A stretch of DNA of 52,645 bases, taken from positions 120,941 to 173,585 of the forward strand of contig JAFDVL010000042.1 in the NCBI GenBank assembly GCA_018268995.1, read 5' to 3'. Source of the DNA: Acidobacteriota bacterium. GTDB taxonomy: Bacteria; Acidobacteriota; Blastocatellia; RBC074. A model generated the notes under the pieces. The model was not told the origin of the DNA. It did not search any database and saw only the letters and a list, made by a program, of their open reading frames with translations. The position numbers and the translations under genes were made by a program. Below are positions 42,870-51,238 of the stretch, piece after piece. Position 1 is the first letter of the stretch. Each line of letters begins with the position of its first letter.

Positions 42870-43611
42870 ACGGCTTCTTTCCCCAATTAATCGCCATAAT
42901 GCCGCCCATAAATTCGTGATAGCCGCAATCTACAAAGCCTGCGTCCTCCAACATCTTTTGCACGCCGCGCTGACCGGGATAGCGTTTCAGCGTTTCAGGA
43001 ATGTAGCGATAAGTGTCAGCATCGCCGTGCAACAGGATGCCCGTCAAAGACCCGACAACGGTTAGATATTGCAGATACGCCCAGCCGTACAATTTGTTAT
43101 CAGGATGTCCGAAATCAAGCGAATAGACTTTGCCGCCCGGCTTGAGCACGCGCTTGATTTCCTGAATTGCGCCTTTCAGATTCGGCACATTGCGCAGCGC
43201 ATATCCGCCCGTCACGGCATCAAAAGTATTGTCGGGATATGGCATGTGCATAATGTCGGCGCGGTTGTAGCTGACGTTTTGAATGTTCAGCGATTGCCGT
43301 TTGGCCTCAGCAATCTTCAGCATGCCGTGTGTGATGTCCAGGCCAATCGCCTGGCCGGAGGGCAAGACTGCGCCTTCGGCAAACGTGATGTCACCTGTGC
43401 CACAAGCCAAGTCCAAAACCTTTTCATCGCCGCGCAGGTTCATCATTTGAATTAGCTTGCGCTTCCATCCCTGATCCATCCCATAGGACAAAAACACGGT
43501 GATGAAATCGTAGCGATGGTAAATCTTATCGAAGATGTAGGCGGTATAGTGCTTCTTCTTTTCTTCGGTAGCCAGGTTTTCAATTAAGTTGGGTTTTGCG
43601 GGGGCAGCCAT
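42868..43611 (-). CDS. ubiE: Demethylmenaquinone/ubiquinone C-methyltransferase UbiE/MenG
   Basis: A 247-aa SAM-dependent enzyme that adds the ring methyl group of menaquinone (and ubiquinone where made). Family signatures: YHRYDFITVFLSYGMDQGWK near 32-51, the SAM motif VLDLACGTGDI, GLDITHGML, and GGYALRNVPN, the UbiE-specific motif. The C-terminal YPGQRGVQKMLEDAGF and YHEFMGGIMAINWG also fit. As Acidobacteria use menaquinone, MenG is the likely role. It starts seven bases after the alaS stop, probably one transcript. Confidence 0.94.
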   Translation of the reverse strand: MAAPAKPNLIENLATEEKKKHYTAYIFDKIYHRYDFITVFLSYGMDQGWKRKLIQMMNLRGDEKVLDLACGTGDITFAEGAVLPSGQAIGLDITHGMLKIAEAKRQSLNIQNVSYNRADIMHMPYPDNTFDAVTGGYALRNVPNLKGAIQEIKRVLKPGGKVYSLDFGHPDNKLYGWAYLQYLTVVGSLTGILLHGDADTYRYIPETLKRYPGQRGVQKMLEDAGFVDCGYHEFMGGIMAINWGKKP

Positions 43612-43618
43612 AGTTTTT

Positions 43619-46318
43619 TTAGCTCAGCATCTTTTCGATTGCTTGTGGTACAGCGTTGAGGGTTTCCTCCAGTTTATCCAACTCGACGCCGCCCTCGGCC
43701 AAGTCGGGCTTGCCGCCGCCGCGTGCGCCGGGCAGTTCGCGGATAATCTTGCCAGCCTGCACGCGTGCTGTCGCATCGTCTGACACCATCACGAGCAACG
43801 AAGCTTTGCCTTCGACAACATCGCCGATGACAACAACACCGGGCGCGATTTTGCGCGTCAGCGAATCGGCCAATTGACGGCGACCTTCTTTGCCGAGGTC
43901 TTCAACTTTGCGCACAAGAACTTTCAGTCCGCCGACTTCGGCAATCTTGTCCTCGCTGCCGCCGCCACCGTGGGCAAGTTTCAGTTTCAGGCGTTCAATT
44001 TCTTTTTGCTGCTGACGAATTTGTTCCTGCAACTTCTCGACAGTTTCGGGCAAATGCTTCGGTAGAGCATTCAATCGTGAAGCCGTTGCCGCGAGCAGTT
44101 TTTCCGTTTCCTGAAAACGATCAAACGCACCGCGCCCTGTGACAGCGCGGATGCGGCGCGTGCCGGAAGCAATCGCTTCGTCGCTCGTAATCTTGAACGA
44201 ACCGATGTCGCCTGTTGCGCGGACGTGCGTGCCGCCGCAGAGTTCTTTTGAGAAAATGCCTTCGGCTCCGTTGACCGTCAGCACACGAACCTTCTCGCCG
44301 TACTTTTCGCCGAACAACGCCATCGCGCCAGAACGCATCGCGTCTTCAATCGCCAACACATCGGTTTGCACCGTTTCATTGCGCAGGATGTGCAGGTTGA
44401 CGAGGTTTTCGATCTCTTCGATCTCGCTCGCGGTCAGCGGTTGATAATGCGCGAAGTCGAAGCGCAGATAATCTGGCGCAACAATCGAACCCGCCTGCTT
44501 AACGTGCGTTCCCAGTACTTCACGCAACGCCGCGTGCATCAAATGCGTCGCCGTGTGATTGCGCCGCGTCGCATCGCGCTTCTCGACATCAACCGAAGCC
44601 GTAATCGAATCGCCAACGTTGAGACTTCCCTTTTCAATTTTGACTTTGTGAACGCGCACGTCCTGCACGGGCGTGACGGTGTCGGTGACGGTGGCCGTCA
44701 CGCTATCAGAACTGAGCGAGCCGACATCGCCGACCTGTCCGCCGCTTTCGGCATAGAACGGCGTTTGATCCAACACGGCTTCGCCTTCATCGCCTGAATT
44801 CAAGGTGTTGACGCTGTCGTCGCCTTTGATGAGCGCAATGACTTTTGCGCCTTCGACGCGCGTGGTTTCGTAGCCTTTGAATTCGGTCGGAGCCTTTCCT
44901 TGCAACGTCGCGTAAATCGGTTTCGTCTTCTTCGCTTCACCGCCGTGTTTTTCGACGTTGCTTTGTTGCAGCACTTGCAGCGCGTCTTCGATTTGCGCGC
45001 GATATTCGCCTTCGCCCAACGCTTCAATGTCTTTGTAGCCGCGCTGCGACAACACGACGTACATCAAGTCAATCGGCGTTCCATACGTGTCATACAACCG
45101 CGCTTGTTCGATGATCGGAATTTCGGTGCTGCCCTGTTGTTGATGTGTCGCCACCAATTCATCCAGCTTCTTCAATCCCACCGTCAACGTTGTGCCGAAG
45201 CGTTGTTCTTCCAGTCGCACCATCTTTTCGATGTAACCGCGTTGCGCGTCCAATTCGGGATACGCTTCTTTCATGAAATCCACGACGAACTCGCAGACCT
45301 TAAAGAAGAACTCATCTTTAAATCCCAGGTTTTCGCGTCCGTTGTAAATCGCGCGGCGCATGATTTTGCGCAGCACGTAATTGCGGCCTTCGTTGCCGGG
45401 TAAAATGCCGTCCGCAATTGAAAACGCTGTCGCCCGCGCGTGATCCGCAATGACACGCATCGCAAAGCCTTCCGGCGATTCATAGCTGTAATCTTTGCCG
45501 CAAAGTTGCGCCGTGAAATCAATGATCGGCTTGATCAGATCGGTGTCGTAATTGGAATACACGCCCTGCAACACAGCGGTGACGCGTTCGAGTCCCATGC
45601 CGGTGTCTACGGAAGGCGCGGGCAGCGGATCAAGTTTGTATTTGCCGGGTTCCACTTCGCTGCGGTTGTATTGCATGAACACGAGGTTCCAAATCTCCAT
45701 CGTGTCATCGCCTGTGCCGTTGACGAATTCGGGTTTGTTGAAGTTCGGGTCTTCCGGGTGCTCGCCGCGATAATAGTGGATTTCGGAACACGGCCCGCAC
45801 GGCCCCGTTTCGCCCATTTGCCAGAAATTGTCTTTGCGACCGAAGCGCAACACCCGTTCACGCGGCGCGCCGACTTTCACCCACAACTCTTCGGCTTCAA
45901 CGTCTGCACCGACTTCGTCATCACCTTCAAAGACCGAAAACCACAGCCGCTGCGGATCAAGTTTCAATTCGTCTACCAACAGTTCCCACGCGAACTTGAT
46001 GGCATCTTCCTTAAAGTAATCGCCGAACGAAAAATTGCCGAGCATCTCAAAAAATGTGTGATGCCGTGCGGTCTTGCCGACTTCGTCGAGGTCGTTGTGT
46101 TTGCCGCCTGCGCGCACGCATTTCTGCGAAGTCGTGGCGCGTTTGTAATCGCGTTTTTCTGCGCCTAAAAATACATCTTTGAATTGATTCATTCCGGCGT
46201 TGGCAAACAACAACGTCGGGTCGTTGGCAGGTAAAAGCGGCGAAGAACTGACGATCCTATGACCGTTGCGCTCGAAGTATTTCAGGAAGATGTTACGAAT
46301 CTCGTGTCCAGTTAGCAT
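43619..46318 (-). CDS. alaS: Alanyl-tRNA synthetase
   Basis: An 899-aa class II synthetase that charges tRNA-Ala, slightly longer than the common 870-880. Order: catalytic domain (about 1-240, with FFEMLGNFSFGDYFK), tRNA-recognition helices to about 460, the editing domain with metal ligands in HTATHLMH and CGGTHV (about 590-720), a coiled region, and the C-Ala domain ending GGGKPDLAEGG. All expected motifs are intact. It is the first gene of a minus-strand run with ubiE; the 247-base divergent gap to 46566 holds a heptamer repeat (46479-46513) but no T-box leader was recognised. Confidence 0.97.
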   Translation of the reverse strand: MLTGHEIRNIFLKYFERNGHRIVSSSPLLPANDPTLLFANAGMNQFKDVFLGAEKRDYKRATTSQKCVRAGGKHNDLDEVGKTARHHTFFEMLGNFSFGDYFKEDAIKFAWELLVDELKLDPQRLWFSVFEGDDEVGADVEAEELWVKVGAPRERVLRFGRKDNFWQMGETGPCGPCSEIHYYRGEHPEDPNFNKPEFVNGTGDDTMEIWNLVFMQYNRSEVEPGKYKLDPLPAPSVDTGMGLERVTAVLQGVYSNYDTDLIKPIIDFTAQLCGKDYSYESPEGFAMRVIADHARATAFSIADGILPGNEGRNYVLRKIMRRAIYNGRENLGFKDEFFFKVCEFVVDFMKEAYPELDAQRGYIEKMVRLEEQRFGTTLTVGLKKLDELVATHQQQGSTEIPIIEQARLYDTYGTPIDLMYVVLSQRGYKDIEALGEGEYRAQIEDALQVLQQSNVEKHGGEAKKTKPIYATLQGKAPTEFKGYETTRVEGAKVIALIKGDDSVNTLNSGDEGEAVLDQTPFYAESGGQVGDVGSLSSDSVTATVTDTVTPVQDVRVHKVKIEKGSLNVGDSITASVDVEKRDATRRNHTATHLMHAALREVLGTHVKQAGSIVAPDYLRFDFAHYQPLTASEIEEIENLVNLHILRNETVQTDVLAIEDAMRSGAMALFGEKYGEKVRVLTVNGAEGIFSKELCGGTHVRATGDIGSFKITSDEAIASGTRRIRAVTGRGAFDRFQETEKLLAATASRLNALPKHLPETVEKLQEQIRQQQKEIERLKLKLAHGGGGSEDKIAEVGGLKVLVRKVEDLGKEGRRQLADSLTRKIAPGVVVIGDVVEGKASLLVMVSDDATARVQAGKIIRELPGARGGGKPDLAEGGVELDKLEETLNAVPQAIEKMLS

Positions 46319-46478
46319 GTTGGTGAAAGCCTTTATTCATCGGGGCAAATGGTTGCATTTACGAAAAAAGTAAGGGTACGGTGCAAGGTGTGCTTTGTCA
46401 AACTTTGTGTTTGCGAAACAAACGCGCACGTCGAGAACGAAAAAGTTACTGCTTGATCGGAATTTTGCGATTTTAAGA

Positions 46479-46513
46479 TTCACCATTCCCCACCAATCAT
46501 TTACCATTCTCGC
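46479..46513. repeat. Heptamer-phased repeat upstream of an exported protein gene
   Basis: The sequence splits into seven-base words TTCACCA TTCCCCA CCAATCA TTTACCA TTCTCGC. It lies between the divergent alaS and 46566 genes. The match is degenerate but the phase is constant. Confidence 0.6.
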
Positions 46514-46565
46514 TGCGCCTGACCGGCAAAAGATTTCTCAATTTACCAATCAACCGGAGAGCAAC

Positions 46566-47456
46566 ATGACACTCAGATTTTGGACAAACCTTCTTTTCTT
46601 CAGCCTTGTTTTCTTTTTTACGTGGTCTTCCCCTGCCTTGAGCCAGACGCGCACACAGGCAGCAAGCACAGTCAGTTTTGCAGGGATGCCTGCGACTTTC
46701 ACGCTGCCCTCTGGATGGAAGCTGCTGCAACAGCAGGGCGATTTTGCGGCCCTTGTTCCCAACACCGCAAACCCCGAAGTGCTGGTTGTGGCGCACGCCG
46801 GAATGTACCCAAACGTAGAGGCGTTTTACACGCTGGCAGCAAAAACCATTCAGGAAGAATTGAAAATTCAGAATGCTCGCATTTTGCAAGAACCTCGCTC
46901 CTACAATGTGAATGGCCAAACCGCCAGCGCTGCGATTATTGCCGCGCAAAATCAGAATGGCGAAGCAGTCAAGCTTGGATTGAATGTCGTCATTTCTGCG
47001 AATGGTGTGGGGCTTGGGTTGCTGACACTGGCTTCGGTTCCCACGTTCCAACAGGGTGTGGCAGCGGCAGAAGCAATGCTGCAAACTGCGCGATTTGGCA
47101 CGATCACAAATGATCGCAAAGCGGCATCCGGGTTGGTCGGTCGCTGGGCCAAGGCGGCTGCCGCCAATGGCGGAAATCGCAATAGCAGCAGCGGCGGCTG
47201 GTCATCAGGCTCGAATGTTTATTACACCTTCAATGATGACGGCACCTATATCTATTCCTCTGAATCCTTTGCCTCCGTGGATGTACCAGGCGCGGGCGGT
47301 TTAAGCACCAGTAAGGAAGAAGATTCGGGGCGGTATTTTGTTTCCAACGGTAAAATCACACTGGTCGGCAAGAAATACGGCTCCAACACGTTGGTCTATC
47401 GTGAGGTAGATGGCAAATATATTCAGATTGGCAACGCCTATTTCGCGCGGCGGTAA
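46566..47456 (+). CDS. Exported protein with lipocalin-like C-terminus, unknown
   Basis: A 296-aa protein. Start 46566 is supported by GGAG upstream and an immediate signal peptide (LLFFSLVFFFTWSSPALSQ); the 57-residue extension to 46395 is rejected. Residues about 30-190 form one domain beginning TVSFAGMPATFTLPSGWKLL, resembling those of proteins that test stress or protease inhibitors, but I cannot name it. Residues about 195-296 (LVGRWAKAA, the VYYTFNDDGTYIYSSES strand pair and GKITLVGKKYG) look like a small lipocalin-like beta-barrel. Gly/Ser-rich linkers join them. Confidence 0.65.
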   Translation: MTLRFWTNLLFFSLVFFFTWSSPALSQTRTQAASTVSFAGMPATFTLPSGWKLLQQQGDFAALVPNTANPEVLVVAHAGMYPNVEAFYTLAAKTIQEELKIQNARILQEPRSYNVNGQTASAAIIAAQNQNGEAVKLGLNVVISANGVGLGLLTLASVPTFQQGVAAAEAMLQTARFGTITNDRKAASGLVGRWAKAAAANGGNRNSSSGGWSSGSNVYYTFNDDGTYIYSSESFASVDVPGAGGLSTSKEEDSGRYFVSNGKITLVGKKYGSNTLVYREVDGKYIQIGNAYFARR

Positions 47457-47494
47457 CTATGATTTCAAGCAAAAGGGATCGGGGAAGAATTATC

Positions 47495-47524
47495 GCAAAG
47501 GCGCAAAGAGGCAAAGGTACAAAG
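47495..47524. repeat. Eight-base-phased repeat GCAAAG
   Basis: GCAAAG recurs at 47495, 47503 and 47511, with ACAAAG at 47519, an eight-base period. It lies in the gap between the lipocalin-like gene and the Mpo1-like gene. Confidence 0.6.
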
Positions 47525-47625
47525 TTTTTATGGCGATTCAGGTTTTTGCCGTTCGACTCGCGACATTGCGGTAAACATCGCCTTCTCTGGTTTTATCCCC
47601 AGCACTTTTTTTAGAGGGGCCGTTT

Positions 47626-47955
47626 ATGAAAAATCGGATTTCCAATTTTGCAGAGTTCTGGCCGTTTTATTTGGGCGAGCACCTCAATCCGACAAATCGC
47701 CTATTGCATTTCATTGGCTCCAGTCTTGGTTTGGGTTGCTGGATCACATTCTTGCTAACCTTCCATCTCTGGCTGATTCCGCTGGGGTTTGTGCTGGGTT
47801 ATGGGTTTGCATGGGTCGGACATTTCCTGATTGAAAAAAACAAGCCCGCCAGCTTTCGCTATCCGCTCTGGTCATTTCTGGCCGATTGGCGCATGTGGTT
47901 TTGCATTCTCACAGGCAAGATCAATCACGAACTGAAACGCGCCAGCATCAACTAA
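47626..47955 (+). CDS. Mpo1-like/DUF962 membrane protein
   Basis: A 109-aa protein of the Mpo1/DUF962 family (yeast YGL010w relatives), iron-dependent dioxygenases acting on 2-hydroxy fatty acids in yeast. The signature is complete: FAEFWPFYLGEHLNPTNRLL near the start, then LHFIGSSLG, VGHFLIEKNKP and SFRYPLWSFLADWRMW. Two or three membrane helices lie between. His residues in the LGEH, LLH and GHF motifs are the likely metal ligands. Whether the bacterial protein has the same chemistry is unknown. Confidence 0.87.
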   Translation: MKNRISNFAEFWPFYLGEHLNPTNRLLHFIGSSLGLGCWITFLLTFHLWLIPLGFVLGYGFAWVGHFLIEKNKPASFRYPLWSFLADWRMWFCILTGKINHELKRASIN

Positions 47956-48117
47956 ACATAAAAACGGAAGATGTAGCAGAAGCCCTGAAAAGAATTGTCT
48001 CGTTCAGATTGCCGCTTGTAGCAATGTCTTTGGTTTGATTAGAATGCCAATTGGAACCGCCCCCACAAATTCCAGCTCTTTGGCAACAGACAAAGAAGAA
48101 TAACGAGCAGCACGGCG

Positions 48118-48148
48118 CGTCGGCGGCAAATATTCCGTCCGCCTGACG
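48118..48148 (+). other. Hairpin in the leader of the glutamate dehydrogenase gene
   Basis: CGTCGGCGG (48118-48126) can pair with CCGCCTGACG (48139-48148) with one bulged base, leaving a 12-base loop. It lies about 80 bases before the start codon, in the 271-base gap after the Mpo1-like gene, which shows no other recognisable signal. Possible leader structure only. Confidence 0.35.
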
Positions 48149-48226
48149 ATAAGCCGAAAATCCGACAAGTGAAACTAAGCAACAAAAATTTCGCTGCCTC
48201 GTTGACCATCAACTAAGGAATTATCT

Positions 48227-49645
48227 ATGAGCAATCAGAACATCAGCTTTTACGAAAACGTCAATCGTTACTTTGATCAAGCCGCTGTTTACACCAATCA
48301 TCCGGCAGCACTGCTTGAACACGTCAAGCAATGCAACTGCACGTATCGCGTCGAATTCCCCTTACGCTACGACGACGGCAGCATCGAAATCATTTACGGC
48401 TGGCGCGTTGAGCATAGCCATCACAAGTTACCGTGCAAGGGTGGCATTCGCTATGCACTCGAAGTTAACGAGGATGAGGTGCAGGCGCTCGCGGCCTTGA
48501 TGACGTACAAATGTGCTTTGGTAGATGTTCCCTTCGGAGGGGCGAAAGGCGGCGTCAAAATTGATCCCAGGAAATACACGCCCGCCCAGCTTGAACGCAT
48601 CACACGCCGCTACACGCACGAACTGATCAAGAAAAACTTCATCGGCCCGGCAGTGGACGTTCCCGCCCCCGATTACGGCACAGGCGAAAAGGAAATGGCG
48701 TGGATTGCTGACACATATTTGGCCACGCACCCGTCAGAACTCAATGCGCTGGGCTGTGTGACGGGTAAACCCGTAGCGCAGGGCGGCATTCGTGGACGCC
48801 GCGAAGCCACCGGACGCGGCCTGTTTTACGCCTTGCGCGAAGCTTGTAATCAAACGGACGACATGAAATCGCGCGGCCTTTCAGTGGGCGTTGCAGGCAA
48901 ACGTTGCATCATTCAGGGCCTCGGCAATGTGGGATCGAACTTTGCAAGCATTGCTTCAAAAGAAGGCAACATTATCATCACAGGCATTGCCGAATACGAG
49001 GGCGGCATCTTCAACGGCGAAGGGCTGGATATTGATGCGGTCATCAAATATCGGCAGGAAAATAAGTCTATTTTGAATTATCCCGGCGCGGTCAGTTTTG
49101 CGAATACCGGAGAGGTTCTCGAACAGGAGTGCGATGTCTTAGTCCCGGCGGCACTAGAAAATCAAATCACGGCAGAAAATGCGCCGCGCATCAAAGCCAA
49201 AGTCATCCTTGAAGGCGCAAATGGCCCGGTGACGCCCGATGCCGAAGAAATTCTGCTGCAAAAGGGCGTCTTGATGATTCCCGATATGTACGCCAATGCA
49301 GGCGGCGTGATCGTTTCGTATTTTGAATGGCTGAAAAACCTGTCGCACGTCCGCTTTGGTCGGTTGTCACAATTGGCCGAAGAGAAATCCGAAAGCAAGT
49401 TGCTGCGCGCGATTGAAGAAGCGACGCATTACCAATTTCCAGAAATTGAGCGCAAATACATTGTGCATGGTTCGGACGAATATGACCTGGTGGTTTCCGG
49501 CCTGGAAAAAACGATGATTGATGCCTATATGCAAATTCTGGAAATTCGCGCCCAGAAGAAACTGCACAACCTTCGCACCGCTGCGTACGTCAGTTCGATT
49601 GATAAGGTCGCTACGACTTACGAACAACTAGGAATTTTCCCGTAG
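48227..49645 (+). CDS. gdhA: Glutamate (Glu/Leu/Phe/Val family) dehydrogenase
   Basis: A 472-aa NAD(P)-dependent enzyme interconverting glutamate and 2-oxoglutarate plus ammonia. Substrate-domain lysines Lys71 (PCKGGIRYA), Lys95 (MTYKCALVDVPFGGAKGG) and catalytic Lys107 are present; the Rossmann domain has GLGNVGS at 231-237. The motif GGRxxATGxG appears as RGRREATGRGL. It is longer than many at the C-terminus (about 420 in typical members), with an extra 40-50 residues. AAGGA upstream. Its last 18 bases overlap the convergent rdgB gene. Confidence 0.92.
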   Translation: MSNQNISFYENVNRYFDQAAVYTNHPAALLEHVKQCNCTYRVEFPLRYDDGSIEIIYGWRVEHSHHKLPCKGGIRYALEVNEDEVQALAALMTYKCALVDVPFGGAKGGVKIDPRKYTPAQLERITRRYTHELIKKNFIGPAVDVPAPDYGTGEKEMAWIADTYLATHPSELNALGCVTGKPVAQGGIRGRREATGRGLFYALREACNQTDDMKSRGLSVGVAGKRCIIQGLGNVGSNFASIASKEGNIIITGIAEYEGGIFNGEGLDIDAVIKYRQENKSILNYPGAVSFANTGEVLEQECDVLVPAALENQITAENAPRIKAKVILEGANGPVTPDAEEILLQKGVLMIPDMYANAGGVIVSYFEWLKNLSHVRFGRLSQLAEEKSESKLLRAIEEATHYQFPEIERKYIVHGSDEYDLVVSGLEKTMIDAYMQILEIRAQKKLHNLRTAAYVSSIDKVATTYEQLGIFP

Positions 49646-50239
49646 GGTTTCCAGAAAGTTCCTGGCTGCGGCCAGCGCTTTTCCCCGGTGACTGCGGGCG
49701 GATTTTTCAGCACGCGAGAGTTCTGCAAACGTCCGTCCCAGTTCCGGGTCGAAAAACACCGGATCATAGCCAAACCCGCCTGTTCCGCACGTTTCCCGCG
49801 TAATGAATCCGTTGGCAAAACCCTCAAACACGCGTGTCTGGATCGCGCCATCAATCTGCCCGGTCAGGGCGATGCTGCAAACAAAGCGTGCTGTTCGTTT
49901 TTCATCCGGCACATCTTGCAAGGTCGCCAGCAACTTCACGACGCGATCTGCATCCGTCGCATCTTCCCCGGCAAAGCGCGCCGAATAAATGCCGGGCGCA
50001 CCATCCAACACATCTACTTCCAACCCGGAATCATCCGCCAGTGACAACAACCCGGTGTGAGCAAAATAATATTCGGATTTGAGAATTGCATTCGCCGTAA
50101 AAGTTGATCCAGTTTCGTCAACGGGCGGTGGAGCCTCGAATAAATCACCGAGGCCGATCACCTCGTAAGGCAAGCCTTCCAGCAGCGAGCCGATTTCCCG
50201 CACCTTTCCGGCGTTCGTTGTGGCGATTAGTAATTTCAT
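49628..50239 (-). CDS. rdgB: Non-canonical purine NTP pyrophosphatase RdgB/HAM1
   Basis: A 203-aa house-cleaning enzyme that hydrolyses ITP, dITP and XTP to the monophosphates. The signature is clear: LIATTNAGKVREIGSLL at the start, then ADDSGLEVDVLDGAPGIYSARFAG, and the final GFGYDPVFFDPELGRTFAEL and SHRGKAL. Length fits the family. It begins 18 bases after the methyltransferase stop on the same strand, so the two are probably one transcript, and it overlaps gdhA by 18 bases at the 3' end. Confidence 0.95.
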   Translation of the reverse strand: MKLLIATTNAGKVREIGSLLEGLPYEVIGLGDLFEAPPPVDETGSTFTANAILKSEYYFAHTGLLSLADDSGLEVDVLDGAPGIYSARFAGEDATDADRVVKLLATLQDVPDEKRTARFVCSIALTGQIDGAIQTRVFEGFANGFITRETCGTGGFGYDPVFFDPELGRTFAELSRAEKSARSHRGKALAAARNFLETLRENS

Positions 50240-50257
50240 CAGGAGTTTTTGCTTTGG

Positions 50258-51097
50258 TTATCGTTTGGCAATCAACAATGTCGTCTTCGCTGAAATATCG
50301 AAATTGCCGTCGTGACATTCGCGATCAATGATTCGTGTCAGCGCCTCATGGACTTGCTGCTCTTCGCTCTCACTCGCCAGAATGCCGAGCCAGTGGCGAA
50401 GGAACGCATTTTCGATCAAGGGCGCAGATAAGAATTCTGCTGCATTTTCATACTCGAACCGATTTTGTTGCGTCAGGGTTTCAACGTGCCGGAATCCGAC
50501 ATCGCGAGCCGATTCTTCTAATTGTTCGACCGTCAATCGTTCCTTAATCAGGTCTTCGAGTTGGGCGGTATAGTCCAGCAAATCAGCTTCGTATAAGGCC
50601 TCCCAGTAAACAGAATAAAACTCATCAAAACTACCACGCGTTGCTACCTTCAGAACCACCGTTGCGCCTGACCTGGCGACGCGTTTGAGTTCAATCAAAA
50701 TGTCATTTATTCGCTCTGGCAGTTCAGCAGGCGAGATCAGGGATAAATCGGCCACCACAAAATCAAAGTCATCTGTTGTTACGCCCAGATTTTCGAGCGT
50801 CCCTTGGGCAAAACGAACATTTTCCAGCTTTTTGATTTCAATTTTTCCATTGGCCAGGGCCAGACGTTCGTAGCTATCATCAATTCCAACGACCTCTCCC
50901 TTGTCACCCAGCCTCGTCGCCAGGTCAATTGCATAGCCTCCCGTGCCACACCCGGCATCCAAAAATTTGCCTTCGGTCGGAATTTTCACTTCAGCATCAA
51001 CCAATTGATCGAATAGCTCGCGCCAATCAGGCACAAAATACAAGTCATACAAATACGCTAATTCTTTTGCATCTTTATTTGCGGAATAATTTGGCAT
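50258..51097 (-). CDS. Class I SAM-dependent methyltransferase
   Basis: A 279-aa methyltransferase of unknown substrate. The SAM-binding motif FLDAGCGTGGYAIDLA is near 44-59, the acidic second motif VVGIDDSYERL near 68-78, and DFVVADLSLI near 112-122. The first 30 residues (YSANKDAKELAYLYDLYFVPDW) form a cap helix. No substrate-recognition domain is recognisable at the C-terminus. It stands just upstream of rdgB and divergent from the subtilase gene, and might be linked to either only by position. Confidence 0.85.
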   Translation of the reverse strand: MPNYSANKDAKELAYLYDLYFVPDWRELFDQLVDAEVKIPTEGKFLDAGCGTGGYAIDLATRLGDKGEVVGIDDSYERLALANGKIEIKKLENVRFAQGTLENLGVTTDDFDFVVADLSLISPAELPERINDILIELKRVARSGATVVLKVATRGSFDEFYSVYWEALYEADLLDYTAQLEDLIKERLTVEQLEESARDVGFRHVETLTQQNRFEYENAAEFLSAPLIENAFLRHWLGILASESEEQQVHEALTRIIDRECHDGNFDISAKTTLLIAKR

Positions 51098-51238
51098 ACA
51101 GGAAAGATATTATCGAATGCCGGATGGCAACAACAAGTGGGCAGGAAAACAGTTGACGAATGTGTAGCTCTCATCAACACTCTGCGTTGTGCCGGATGGA
51201 GAAATTTCCGATCTGTAATTTGGAGGGAGAAAAACACC

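Noticed and set aside
46395..46565. N-terminal extension of the lipocalin-like exported protein
   Set aside because: It would put 57 charged residues before a good signal peptide, and its DNA contains a heptamer repeat.
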